Assembly (NCBI GenBank): GCA_024036415.1
Contig: JAMWET010003585.1
Coordinates: 1-64,000 of the forward strand
Direction of reading: 5' to 3'
From: Prochilodus magdalenae
Lineage: Eukaryota > Chordata > Actinopteri > Characiformes > Prochilodontidae
DNA length: 64,000 nt
Made by a program: the position numbers and the translations under genes. Below, in pieces: positions 12,270-24,644 of this stretch. Each line of letters begins with the position of its first letter. Position 1 is the stretch's first letter. Under the pieces are notes generated by a model. That model saw nothing but the letters and a program-made list of their open reading frames with translations, did not search any database and was not told the DNA's origin.

Positions 12270-13497
12270 AAAGAGAAATTAGTCAAACATTCAACTCAAG
12301 GTCATTAAACGACCCTATACTGTTCACCTACTGTCCAGTGTTCTTTTGGCTAAAGTGGACCGCCTGTAAAATGTAATGGCCCATGTTATATGTAAGTGAA
12401 ATGTTTTGTCCTGCCCTGCCATTTTGAACTCTGCCGCTAAGGCTATGATTATTTTGGACTGGATCTTTTATTCCACTCACGTGCTCGGTGAGATTGAGAT
12501 CCCATTCACAGATGAATCTATTTTCCAGGCCACTTCTTGACACAGAGCTAGTCTAGCAGCGGTGGTGAACCGACATGGTGAAGTCCGCAATGAGAAGCTT
12601 CCCGTTTGAGCAGGCACTACGGAATAAACCAGCAGCACATACATCCATGTCCCTTCTGTGTAGGAGGCGTATCCGCGTTCACTCAAAGTTCCCCCTACAG
12701 AAAAGTAGCTATATAGCGGCGGCGGCAACAGCTTGTGCCCCTGCTGGAGAAGCGAGGCACACACTTGCCGTGCTGCCTCCCACTCACTTCTCACTTAGCG
12801 GGGCTTCGGGCCTCCCAGCATGCACCTGCCCTCCCCAGCTCCCTCCGTGACAGGCTCTGGCGCTAGAGCTAGCCCCACTGCCACTGACAGAGCTGGAGAC
12901 GAGTGGTGGGTGTATTCTGCAGAGGTTTGCAGGCTAAAGAAGCGCACACAGCCAAATGAGTCTGCTCATGTATATAATGCTGCAGAGAGGCACCATAAGG
13001 ATTGGTGAAAAGAAAAAAAATGGGTGCAGAGAGAACGAGAGAGCATGCTGATTCTCTGATTTGATGGATACATGTAATTGGATAGCCGATGCAACACATA
13101 CTCTACTTAGTCAATACATGCTGTACAGCGTAACAGGCTGAACTCAGCTGACAGCTAATGTCTAACTGCATTATTTGGCAGCATGTATAGAAATTGACAT
13201 AAGGGTTGTGTGCATATGTGCTGCCATTAAAAATGCATCAGGCGGGAGATGCAATAACTCTAACGTTACTCGCTGTGTACGTTTTAATACGTGCACTTCT
13301 TCAGGAGCCCGTCAAAGACGGATAATGCGTTTGCAAACTGTACATACAACCTCAGGTGCACTGCTGAAATCGTGCACCACAGCAAAGATTGCGTGTAGTG
13401 TGTGTTGTACAGTCTCAGAGAGACACGAACTGCCGAAACCGAATTCCTGGAGTCAACCGTAAACAGTAAGCCTGATTCTGATGTGAGCTGAAACACA
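12270..13497. mobile_element. 1.2-kb insertion splitting the minisatellite
   Basis: Unrelated sequence interrupts the array. CCCTACTGAA stands at both edges (12260-12269 and 13498-13507) and may be a target duplication, though the array itself contains similar words. Inside, 12380-12600 matches 19660-19870 and 12650-12775 matches 9470-9580, so the insert is made of dispersed repeats. No terminal repeats or intact protein were found. Confidence 0.55.
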
Positions 13498-15420
13498 CCC
13501 CTACTGAACCCCCCACCCACCACTCCCATCCTTAGAATCTACTGAACCCCTCACCCACCACTCTCTCCCTTAGAACCTACTGAGACCCCACCCACCCCTT
13601 TTTTTTTTAGAACCTACTGGACTCCAACCCACCACTGCCACCTGGGAATCTACTGAACCCCCCACCCACCCCTTCCTTCTTTAGAACCTACTGAACCCCC
13701 ACTCACCGTGCTCTTCTGTAGAATCTACTGAACCCCCCCACCCACCACTCCCATCTTTAGAATCAACTGAACCCCCCCACCCACCACTCCCATCTTTAGA
13801 ATCAACTGAACCCCCCCACCCACCACTTTCTTCTGTAGAACCTACTGAACCCCGCACCCACCACTCTCTTCCTTAGAACCTACTGAGACCCCACCCAACC
13901 CTTTTTTTTAGAACCTACTGAACCCCCCCACTCACCACTCTCTTCCTTAGAACCTACTAAGACCCCACCCACCCCTTTTTTAGAACCTACTGAACCCCCA
14001 CTCACTGTGCTCTTCTGTAGAACCTACTGAACCCCCCACCCACCACTCTCTTCCTTAGAACCTACTGAGACCCCACCCAACCCTTTTTTTAGAACCTACT
14101 GGACTCCAACCCACCACTGCCACCTTGGAATCTACTGAACCCCCCACCCACTCCTTCCTTCTTTAGAACCTACTGAACCCCCACTCACCGTGCTCTTCTG
14201 TAGAACCTACTGAACCCCCCACCCACCACTCTCTTCCTTAGAACCTACTGAGACCTCACCCACCCCTTTTTTTTAGAACCTACTGGACTCCAACCCACCA
14301 CTGCCACCTTAGAATCTACCGAACCCCCCACCCACCACTCTCTTCCTTAGAACCTACTGAGACCACACCCACCCCATTTTTTTAGAACTTACTGGACTCC
14401 AACCCACCACTGCCACCTTGGAATCTACTGAACCCCCCACCCACCCCTTCCTTCTTTAGAACCTACTGAACCCCCACTCACCGTGCTCTTCTGTAGAACC
14501 TACTGAACCCCCCCACCCACCACTCTCTTCCTTAGAATCTACTGAGCCCCCCACCCACCTAATCTAACCCTTCCCTTTCCTAGAACCTACTGAGACCCCA
14601 CCCACCCCTCCTTTTTTTAGAACCCACTGTTTTTTGGAACAACACACCACTGCCACCTTGGAATCTACTGAACCCCCCACCCACCCCTTCCTTCTTTAGA
14701 ACCTACTGAACCCCCACTCACTGGTCTGTTCTGTAGAACCTACTGAACCCCCCCCCCCCACCCACCACTTCTGTCCTTAGAATCTACTGAACCCCACACC
14801 CACCACACCCCTCCTTAGCATCTACTGAACGCCCCACCCACCCACTCTCCTCTCTATAGAACCTACCGAACACCCCACCCACCACTCCCTTTCTTAGAAC
14901 CTACTGAAACCCTGACTCACCTCTCCCTTTCTCAGAACCTACTGAACCACCAAGCCACCATACCCTTCTTTAGATTCTACTACCCCTCCAACCCCCTCTT
15001 CCCCTACTCAAAACCGAGTGAACCCCTCTGTAGAACTGCCTTTTGAACCCCCTACCCACTCCTGTTCTAAATAGAACCTACTGAAACAGCTTCCAACTTA
15101 CCCGGTCTTACTTAGAACCTACTAAGCCCTGCATGCACCACTCCCTTCCTTAGAACCTACTGAACCCCCTCACTCACCCATCTCTTTCCTAGAGCGTATT
15201 GAACTCACTCATCCCTTCTTTAGAACCTACTGAACCCCCCACCCACTCCTGCCTTCCTTAAACTGTACTAAACATACCACCCACCACCACCACACCCTTC
15301 TTTAAAATCTACTACACCGCCCACCCACCCCTCCCTTTCCTTAGGACCTACTGACCATCCCCCTATCCTCCCCTTCGTTAGAACCTACATAACCCTCCAC
15401 CCACCCCTCCCAGCGCTAGA
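13498..15420. repeat. C-rich minisatellite, right part
   Basis: This continues the array at 11430-12269 with the same monomers and the same higher-order order. Copies are regular up to about 14.7 kb. To the right the words drift (for example TAGCATCTACTGAACG, TAGAGCGTATTGAA) and the array fades out at about 15.42 kb. Confidence 0.9.
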
Positions 15421-16160
15421 ACGTAAATGTTGCACCATTTAAGGTGGAGCAGGACAGTCCCTATAAACTCGCACCTGGACTACATGGGTGTCCTAATGTG
15501 GGTTCAAACCTGGAGAGCAGCTCTGCACAAATGTAACTAAATTATAAAGCCTCTCACATTAGAACACTAAAAGCTGAACCTTCTCCCTCTAGATTCCTCC
15601 AGCCGGGTAAAAGCACTGCAGGTCATCCCGCCATCCGGACTGCCCAGACTCCAAGCCAAGCCTGCCATCTCCTGTGGTGCCCTGAGTTTGTGCAAGTTCA
15701 CCGAGGGGCTGGAGCGTTAGCTGCAGTGTGGAAGGCAGCTGAGAGGTGTGAACAGGACCTGGCAAGCACGAGGTCACGCCAGAGGGTATCCGGGAGCCGT
15801 CAGGACACGCTTGCAAGTCTATGTGTAGCCCTCTGCAAGTCAGTGACACCACAGTCAAGGTTCGAATTGCAGTGGAGAGTCTGGGGGGTGGTGGGGGGCC
15901 CTTGGTGGAAAGTCTTACTACGAGGTGACCTATTGATAGGTACCATTTTCACAATGTAAGTTTTGGGTGAGGTGAACTACTGAAGCTATACAAGCACTAC
16001 TACACAAAAGTCTCTCAGGGTTATATCTGGGAACGCAAACATTCTTTACACACAGATGCTGGAGATTTCACACAAGAAGAACCAACAAGGACACAGGAAC
16101 AAGGCCCAAGAATACATAAGCTCACCAGACTACACATTAGTCAACTAGGACTGACGCGTA
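15421..16160. other. Intron 2 segment, no gene seen
   Basis: Open frames of 89 codons overlap on opposite strands (15589-15959), with no motif or family resemblance. They are treated as chance. No repeat was recognised. Confidence 0.5.
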
Positions 16161-16164
16161 CCTA

Positions 16165-16545
16165 ATGGCATGTAGTACCACCACAAGCATGAACAACAGC
16201 TATGGATGGATTTGGCACATACTGGTTTTTGGATGTAGGCTACATCAACGTTCAGACGCTCTAACATTTACGTCATTTAGCTGAGGCTCTTATCCAGAGC
16301 GATTTACAAGGTTAACCATATTACAGGTAGGCCAATGTAGTGTTAGGGGCCTTGCCCAAGGACTCTTATTGGTGTAGCGCAGCATACAGGCCAGGAATCC
16401 AAGCCCACATGGTGTGGCAGCTCAATGACAAGTGGGGTTATCCATTGAGCCACACCAACCACCTCCTCTTACACTATACTGTTGTGCAGTTGGGTCAGAT
16501 TTGGTGGATGCCTTCCCTGCCGTTTTACCGGTTGTTCCAGGAAGT
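16165..16545 (-). mobile_element. Tc1-like family 1 variant, end fragment interrupted by a SINE
   Basis: TAATGGCATGTAGTACCACC, GGATGTAGGCTACATCAACGTTCAGA and then, after the SINE, AGTTGGGTCAGATTTGGTGG match the variant end at 53219-53350 of the copy at 53219-53671. The SINE sits between the two halves. Confidence 0.55.
16264..16463 (-). repeat. tRNA-derived SINE
   Basis: Read on the minus strand it runs from GGTTGGTGTGGCTCAATGG at the tRNA-like head to a TCTGGATAAGAGCCTCAGCTAAAT tail. That tail is of the type shared by many fish SINEs and L2-clade LINEs. It lies inside a Tc1-like fragment. Confidence 0.75.
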
Positions 16546-16559
16546 CCAAAGATTTTAAA

Positions 16560-17585
16560 AGGATTCAAATTCTATTATTTTGCAGGGGCAGTCTAGATTC
16601 GTGAAAGCTCCTCAATGTTCACCATAGCAATCAATCATAATTGCAACCCTGTGAACGCAACAACTGTAATCTTGGAATACAGGGCTAGGAATGTTGGGTT
16701 CCTGAGCAAAACCTGGATGTCCAACAGCTCAGAGTAGGCACTGTGGTTCAATGGCACTGTCACCTCAACCCAAGAACCCACCTCCATGTAATTAAAACAC
16801 CCCCAAGAACATCACAGAGGGGAGTTTATCTATTTAGTCAGCAGCAGGTCTGCTCGGTGGCTCCCATGAGAAGTAAAAAGAAAATGACCGGTGTGGTGGA
16901 CAAATGGGTTAAAGCCTCAAATGTCCTATTATCAATCGAAGTGGTAACCTAGCGTTAACATAACCACATATTCTAACAACCTAAAATTAATGTTTGCTAA
17001 CCAAAACATTCGTTGGCGTATGTGGCTACTAACAGCCTTACTTTTCTCAGTGTCTTCATGGCCAGGGCAGAGTCAAATTAGGAAAGTGTCCCAGCAGTTT
17101 TAGATGTTCTCAAGCTTTAATGCTCTTGAACCAGAGCGATGTGACTCGGGGCTTTAGATATCGTATGGTTATGAATTTACGTCTTTGGTGAGGAGACTGA
17201 TTCTGTCAGAAAAATTTCCCAATTGAATTTTCTCTCTCTTTCTCCCTTGTATGGAAGATTCCTGATTTGGAATGAACAGATGTCTCAGTCTGGAAAATGT
17301 TGTGCATTCACAGGTGTGTAAAACAATGTAACCTCTTCAGCTGACTCGTTTTAAATCACGTTCTTAAATCAAGACAAGCCGTGCTGAAGAAGCTAGACAG
17401 TGCTACATCTTGGTTCCAGCCATTTCTTAGGTTTTCAGGAGAGCTGCAACAAACGACTGTTATTCGATTGCTGATCTGTCGATTACTGAAACAATTAATC
17501 GATTATTCGGATTATGAATGGTCAAATAACTGTTATGGAGTTATCAGCTTTTAAATTTAAACAAGGGTCACCTCTATATATATAG
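16560..17585. other. Intron 2 segment, mostly unassigned
   Basis: Around 17455-17515 the motifs ATTCGATTGCTGATC and AATTAATCGATTATTCGG resemble a dispersed vertebrate hAT-type repeat rich in TAATCGATTA. The rest has no feature I can support. Confidence 0.35.
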
Positions 17586-18732
17586 AGGTGGATGAAGTAC
17601 ACAAACCATTTAGTAGACTTAGAGTAGAGATACCCATGGTAAAACACTCCAGTAAAAGTAGTTCCTTCATTTAGTTCCTTCCTTCATGGAGTAACAGTAC
17701 TAAAGTACTTACCCTCAAATGTACTTAAGTATGGAGAGTGGACAGGAGCATGATTTATTATGGTTCTAATGGCCTATTATCATTTCTGGAACAAGACTGG
17801 AACAAGACTTCATCAGCTCACTGTGGGTGAAGAGACTCTAGTGTCTCTCAGTCCACCAGTCTTTAATAGAAGCTTATTAATTAGTCTGCTGAATACACTG
17901 ACGTCTATTCAAATGATCATAAGCTCAGAGCACTAAAGTAGAACAGGTTCCATTAGCTAGAACTATAAAATAACCTTTTGCAAACAAACAAAGTTTCGGT
18001 TTCAGATTTATCTGCAACTTGTTACATGTTAAAGTTTAATAAAAACTTGCTTCAAAGAGGGTCACACGGTTTTTCCTACTACCTGTAGGTCTCTATTCAT
18101 GAATTAGTCAAAAGGAAATAGGAAATAAAAGGACATAGTGTTTGTATAAATGGAGATAAAGATGCTCACCAGTCACGTGTGCATGTGTACATGTTTCTAT
18201 ATTGTGGTCTATTCATCCACAGGAAGTCAGGAACACTGTTTGACCTGTTTACTAACCCCAGCCTGCTTTACCTGCCTACTTGATGTAGTGCAGGGCTGAA
18301 TGGACATTTCCGTGGACGCTAAGAATCCATGAATAAGCTTGTTTCTTTTTGATGTTATGTTTTTTTGCCACATAAGCAGAAAGGAACTACAAATTTTGAA
18401 TAATGTACATTTACATTTACAGCATTTAGCTGACACTCTTACCCAGAGCGACTTACAAGGTTAACCGTATTACAGGAATGCCAATGTAGTGTTAGGAGTC
18501 TTGCCCAAGGACTCTTACTGGTGTAGTACAGCATAGTCTCCAATACTGGGATTTGAACCCCAGTCTCCCACATGTGGTGGTGACTCCCTGGTTGGTACTG
18601 GTGTTATCCGCTGAGCTACACCAACCAATGTAGTGCAGTAAAAAGTACGAGGTCGTCCAAAATGGAAAAGCTACTTAAGTTAAATCACATTTACTTAGTC
18701 AAAGCAAAACAGTATTTAAATACACTTCACTG
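17586..18732. mobile_element. Non-autonomous hAT-like element (AAGTACTTAAGTA type), SINE inside
   Basis: The left end GGTGGATGAAGTAC, the inner ACTCCAGTAAAAGTAG and TACTAAAGTACTTACCCTCAAATGTACTTAAG, and the right end TTTACTTAGTCAAAG...CACTTCACTG are hallmarks of a very common teleost non-autonomous hAT element with CAGTGGTGGAAGTA-like ends. No transposase is present. A SINE occupies 18404-18627 near its right end. Confidence 0.6.
18404..18627 (-). repeat. tRNA-derived SINE
   Basis: This is a nearly complete copy. On the minus strand the head is GGTTGGTGTAGCTCAGCGG (A box), then GGGGTTCAAATCCC (B box), and the tail ends in AGCTAAATGCTGTAAATGTAAA. It is inserted in the hAT-like element at 17586-18732. 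Confidence 0.8.
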
Positions 18733-20653
18733 TCGATATCCTGCAGTTATGATGTTAAAACACATAAGCATTTTTTCAGGTAAGCCATGCCAGTGCATTT
18801 CTCCTCTCCGAGATATATGTCTTCTCATTATTCACCCCCATCGCTGTAATATTTGATCAAAGTCAACACACGAAGTTTATAGGTGGGGACAGCAGAGTGG
18901 TGGTCCACCACATCACCTAAGATCTGGTCTCCCCTGCTTTAGTGGTTATACCAGTTGCCCAGTCACAAATACGTTTCATTTTTCATCTCCACATTAAAGG
19001 AAATGTTATTTTGATCACAGTCTGTTTCAATGAAACACCAGTAACAGCTCACATATGGCTTTGACTTGAAACTGGACGTTTAGCCCACACAATAGAAAAT
19101 ACCGAGATATTTATTGTGTATCATCATTCAGGCTAAAAATGCAGAGATATAATTTTTGGTCCATATCGCCCTCTCCTAGTGGTGGTTCAGAAAAAGTCCA
19201 CTCCAACTTAAAAACCCAAAGGTTTTGGATGGTGTGCCATCACTCCATGCCGTCATTCCGATACCTCAGTACAACAATGAAGGAAGCCTGAATAGCCTAC
19301 CACTCGTATTTGCAGTCAGTCTTGTATCTAGCATTCTTTGTGGTATATGGCATATGGAAAATTGGTCCCACCTCTTTATACTTGCCCAGTGATTCCTTCA
19401 TTCTACTATGAGCATCTAAGTATTATGTTAGCAGGTAATCTGAATTAGAAGGCCATCAGTCCTGCACCCAATCTTAATACCACAGGGAAAAACCTGATTT
19501 TAAGATTTTCCCTTTAGCATATCAAAGTACTGAAGATCACACTGGAAAAGAATTCTGAAGTTTTTTCATTTTTAGTATTTTTTAGTTCCCAGAAATGGTT
19601 AGGCCTTCTCTGAAACCACCATCGGTCACCTCATGCTACAAGAACAGGCCCGCATGACAAATGAAGTGAAATGTTTGGTCTTGCCCTCCATTTTGACTTC
19701 TCAGCCTTCTGTCTCTTAAGCAGAACAGCTTGATCTTTTATTCCATTCACATGTTCGTTGAGATTGAGATTCCATTCAGAGTTCACTTCTTTTTACAGTC
19801 CACTTTTCCACTGAGGGTTAGCCCAGCACTGGTGGTTAATTGATGTGGTAAAGTCCATGCTAGCCGCGCTCCTGCTTGCAAGCAAGAAGTGCCGAAGGGA
19901 AAACAGACAAGGACCAAAACACCAGCCGGACTCCATCGTGATTAAATTGTGAAGTGTCTGTGGAGAAATGGTGGCTGTCTTAGCCATTAGCATGCTAGCC
20001 TCCAAGGACCAATGCAGTTAATGGCGTCCGGGTAGAAGTGACCCAGAACGCATGATCTGACTGCACTAAGCTCAAAACCACAATGCAGAGTTCTTCCACG
20101 TGGACGGAATTTATAAATTCATGAATAATAACTACGGCAATTTCTGATTTATGGACATTCACCAAGGCCAGGTTGCTTGTCAATGGTGAATTTGGTTGGG
20201 AAAACATCAGACTGACTGAACATCCTGAGCCAAAAACGTACTGTGATATTTGGTGCGTCAATAAAACATCATTACTGTTATAACACACCTCATATCTCAG
20301 GTATATCTCATATTTCACACAAAAAGTGCATTTCAGAAAATTTAAATGGAGCTATCAGGGTTAGATATGAGCCCAAGACGATCAGCCATCCATTCCAGAT
20401 CCCACTTAAACAAATACAATGCAGTTTCCACTCTAAGAACATCTATCCCCAAGAATGAGTCACCAAAACCCTCAAAGGTCTCTCAAAACCCACACTATGC
20501 ATGCCACGCCGCACCACTGCATGGTACTACCACAGCTCAGTGTCCATTACAAAGCAAGCCTTCTGCCATAACACTAGAGGAAAGCCTTTGTTATGGATTC
20601 CACTGGAGCTATAAATCAAGAGAACTTGATGTAACAGAGAGGGGGGCACTCAC
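18733..20653. other. Intron 2 next to exon 2, mostly unassigned
   Basis: Positions 19655-19870 share AGTGAAATGTTT.GTC, TTTTATTCCA.TCAC, TGAGATTGAGAT.CCATTCA and TG.TGGT.AA with the insertion at 12380-12600, so this is a dispersed repeat of unknown class. I see nothing supportable at 18733-19654 and 20000-20653, apart from the start of intron 2 at 20653. Confidence 0.45.
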
Positions 20654-21045
20654 CAGGCCGTCACAGTTGCTGATGGCCACTGAGGTATCTGGTACATTAG
20701 TAACGTGGCCCACGTACAGGCAGTCGCTGGCCAGGAGCGGCTCTGTGTGGGATTGGTTGTCCTCCTCGAGCCACTCCACCGTCGCGCCGGGTGCCACCAG
20801 CCGCGAGTTACGCTGGAGGTGAAGGTGGAAATCTTGCCCGAAAACAGTAACATTATAAAAGAGCGTTTCTCTGGTGCTTGCATGCTCCTGCTCGCCTTCC
20901 AGGTGGGTGTCTCTCCGTTTGCGCCGGTGGGGCTGCTGAACACTCAGCTGGCTGGCAGAGACAGCGTGGGAGAGGAAGCGCCCATCCGCGTCCACGCTCA
21001 CCGGCTTCACCAGGCCGTACTCCCTCAGGACATGCTGCAAGGAAT
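20654..21045 (-). CDS. adamts2/3-like: ADAMTS2/3/14-type procollagen N-proteinase, coding exon 2 (propeptide)
   Basis: This exon supplies residues 29-159 of the partial protein. The acceptor is GCCTCTGGCAG at 21046 and the donor is CTG followed by GTGAGT at 20653; it ends in phase 0. Landmarks in order: REYGLVKPVS (36-45), GRFLSH (50-55), a basic RRKRRD stretch (69-74) that could be a proprotein convertase site, FYNVTVFG (91-98) with an N-glycosylation sequon, RLVAPGATVEW (110-120), a second sequon NQS (125-127), CLYVG (137-141) and TSVAISNCDGL (149-159). These are propeptide hallmarks of the ADAMTS2, 3 and 14 group. By eye the N-terminal part and SVAISNCDGL favour ADAMTS3, while YNVTVFG and EPLL..CLYVG fit ADAMTS2, so the paralogue is left open. 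The catalytic domain, with its HExxH zinc site, is not in the window; later exons would lie at lower coordinates or beyond position 1. Confidence 0.92.
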
Positions 21046-21122
21046 CTGCCAGAGGCACACACAAGCAGGTTTGTTTATATACCATGTCAGGACGTAGGGT
21101 GATCATCAAATTAAAAAAAAAA

Positions 21123-21165
21123 AACATATATATATATAAAACAATATATATATATATATATTATA

Positions 21166-21238
<73 letters not shown>

Positions 21239-21251
21239 TATATATATATTA

Positions 21252-21325
<74 letters not shown>

Positions 21326-21352
21326 TATATATCTTTTATATATTTTATATAT
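21123..21352. repeat. AT microsatellite
   Basis: Nearly pure (AT)n with short TTTTTTT and TTAATA interruptions, lying about 80 bases inside intron 1 from the exon 2 acceptor. Confidence 0.95.
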
Positions 21353-22072
21353 ATATTAGAATCAGGTTTACTGGCCAAGTATAATGACACACACTATTTG
21401 GTTTGGGCAGTTTGTGTGTCTCTAGTACTGAACCAATATACACAAATAACTAACTGACAGTCCATAATGTACACAGTGACTTCACATCTACACGATACAT
21501 ACAGGCACTGTACAGTACTCAATCTACACAGCATACACAATACACAAGCCATAAAGAAACTCTATATGGACAAATAATATACAGTTTCCATATTATTTAC
21601 AAACAGTATAAGACATTATCTCAGCATTAACCATGCTCTGCCTTAAACAGCATTAGATAAATGCAAAGAACATCAGCAATATCAAACATTGCATCTTGGA
21701 AGCTAGTCAGAAGAACCCAGGTTTGGCTCCAGATTTATCCTCCCAGCCATTGCACCGGTTTGTTCAATTTCATCAGCAGCGCATCTGATCTTATGTAATG
21801 AAGCATTGATCAGCCAAACATGGTAATGGATGCTAACTACTGCGCTTCATCAAGGAGAACGAAAATCTTCATAATGTCATTACGGATTGTGTTAAGCCGT
21901 GCATGTATTCCAATATTAATTCTGAGACTAATTTAATTAATACATTAATAAATATATATTTATATATTGCCATGATCAATGGACCAATAGAAACAGTTCA
22001 AACTGACATATACTACTAAGATTCCCAGTGTCAAAGCGCTGTCACCTTGCATGTTTAAGAAGGTAGTAACGT

Positions 22073-22370
22073 CAGGCTCCTGAAGATGGAGCTGCACGAG
22101 GAACATGGGGCTTGAATGAACTGTAGGACGTGTGACGGGATTCGTAGGTTGAGAAGAGGTGGTACAGGGCAGTGAATCTCTAGTTCCATGTGTGGAAACG
22201 ATGTAGCTCCAAAGCAGATGTTAATGATGGGCTAAGAGGAGTGACTGCATTTGGGTGTGCCAAAGACCATAGTGTGAAGGAAGTAGCTGAATCTGCAGGT
22301 GTATGGAAACGTGCAGTCATACAGGTCTACCAACAGGGGCTAAAATCCCAGCCTACAGGGAATTCAAGTC
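22073..22370 (+). mobile_element. Tc1/mariner-like family 1, 5' half
   Basis: It starts GTAGTAACGTCAGGCTCCTG and encodes a decayed helix-turn-helix region: VWKRCSSKADVND, GVTAFGCAKDHSVKEVAESA, GVWKRAVIQVYQQGLKSQP. The KEVAESAGV..R.V..VYQQW pattern is the DNA-binding start of Tc1/IS630-type transposases. The frame continues by chance to 22705, but homology to the other copies stops near 22370. Confidence 0.7.
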
Positions 22371-22763
22371 GGAATTGTGTTGGGGAAGGCATCCACCATC
22401 CGTCATGTTTAATTGGCATTTCACTGAACTATCAGTCTGTATATTTTCCATGGCTTTCCACGAGTGCATCTCCCTTAGTGTCTACTGTGTTTCACTTCCC
22501 CGTCCCAACAAGCCCATATACCATCAAGCAAAACATTCAGCTTGCAGAAGCTGACCTTGATTCTGCCCAAATAGAGTCACTGTATAAAGGAAAAATGTGT
22601 CATGCTTTCCAATTAGAGCTAATTAATTATATTTTCTACAATATGAAAAATAATACAGGAATATTTCTTGAATTTAAAGGTTTGAATGGCTCTATTTGGA
22701 AATAATGAATCTGTATATAATGACTGGAGTGATTCTCTGGCAAAGTATATCGGCACAGAACAT

Positions 22764-22816
22764 TAAATAATAATAATAATAATAATAATAATGATGATGA
22801 TGATGATGATGAGATG

Positions 22817-22853
<37 letters not shown>

Positions 22854-22934
22854 TGATGATGATGATGATGATGATGATTGATGATGATAATATTAATAAT
22901 AATAATGATGATGATGATGATGATGGTGATAATA

Positions 22935-22996
<62 letters not shown>

Positions 22997-23022
22997 TGAT
23001 GATGGTGATGATGATGATGATG

Positions 23023-23071
<49 letters not shown>

Positions 23072-23141
23072 TGATGATGATGATGATGATAATGATAATA
23101 TTAATAATGATGATGATGATGATAATAATAATAATAATGAT

Positions 23142-23200
<59 letters not shown>

Positions 23201-23240
23201 TGATGATGATGATATTATTATTATTATTATTAATATCTAT
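22764..23240. repeat. TAA/TGA trinucleotide microsatellite
   Basis: Alternating blocks of AAT and GAT triplets run over about 475 bases. Translations give long runs of N, D, I or M; these frames are artefacts of the repeat. Confidence 0.97.
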
Positions 23241-24644
23241 TTATTCTAAAGAGTTTAAACCACACTTTATTGGTGAGTTGGTTGGTTTTAATGCACCGAA
23301 CACGACAGCAAGTGACTGCTGAGACTTCTCCTCACCGTGTATCCAGGATCCCATAAACCCGAGTAACTTGGTGTATAAAAGATTTCTCTTGTGAACTAGT
23401 CATGGAAAATAAGAACCACTAAAGTTTTCCTTCTATATCAGACAGCAAAACAAGCTGCAGCATGCTGCGTTCGATCTGATATGCCTTACTTGACAGTGTA
23501 CGTCTTGAGATGTGGCTATTGCCCCGCACAGTGATGATGCTGGGATGATATACTGTATTGTGCAGCCCTATTCCAAATTCATGGTGGCCTTAAACAACAT
23601 AGAGCATAGAGCAGACTGGACTATGTTGCTGGTCTGGACGACACTCCATAATAGGCTTCGTCCACAGTCATGACATCTTGTCCAGAACATGTTGGAAAAA
23701 ACAAACGCCCACCCACTCACATCCCCTAGGTCTGCAAGCATGTCTCACGTTCACCTACAGAGGACAATGTACAGATTCTCAGTCAGCCCAGAAATCAATA
23801 ATCCACATTAGTGACAGAAAGCAAGTACATGTTAGTCTCTTTAAGGTCTAAGGGCTCGCAAACCGCTATTATCAAGTTACAAAGAGGTTGCAGTTGCACA
23901 TCTCTGAATGCAACCTGCTCTCTTTCTCATGCGATCCTGGCCGCACTGTGGAAGAGGCGCATTTCCATCGACTTGCAGAGCGCAGGTCAGTGAGAGGAGT
24001 GCAGGGAGCGTCCTTATGCATATGCATAGCCCTTCACCTCACTGATGGTGAGCCTGAAGGTCCAGCCACACATGCATACACATGCGTACACACGTACAGT
24101 GAGATTCTCAGTAATCTGCCTAGTCATTTTACTATCATACTTTTCTAGATGGACTCAGAGGATGACAGTAATGTCTGCGGTTTAAGCGAAATATATGAAA
24201 ACAAGCAGGAAACGCTGCCTCTATCAGCTGTGCTACCTCAGATGGCATCTCATGAAGGGTTTGTGTGAGTTTCAGCTGGGAGTGGATTCGTAAGGCATTT
24301 GTAAGGCATTTGGGATTCCAGGTGAGGTGAGATATTCTGTCTCCGTCTAGACAGCATGTCTGAAAACGGCATCTTTCCATGATACATCAGTAAACTGCCT
24401 GTAATTTAGCGTAAGGACAAAGTGGAAAAAGGAATTAGTGGATTACAATCCAACAGCACTGCGGCCTGAGCTGAAACACTGATCCACTGAGTTGACAGAG
24501 AGGAATCACTGAATGTTTTAGTTTAGCTATCTTCTGTTTGTCAGCTATGCTAATTTAGCTAGCATTAGCTCTCTAAATCACCCGCTAAGATATACCATGT
24601 CATACAAATAAAGTAGCATCTTGTGTCTAGAGGTGAAACGGTTA

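Noticed and set aside
11430..15420. Possible CRISPR-like array of short repeats
   Set aside because: Monomers are adjacent with no unique spacers, and the sequence is eukaryotic; it is a minisatellite.
22878..23322. Long frames of poly-N/D, poly-I/M
   Set aside because: Pure translation of the TAA/TGA microsatellite.
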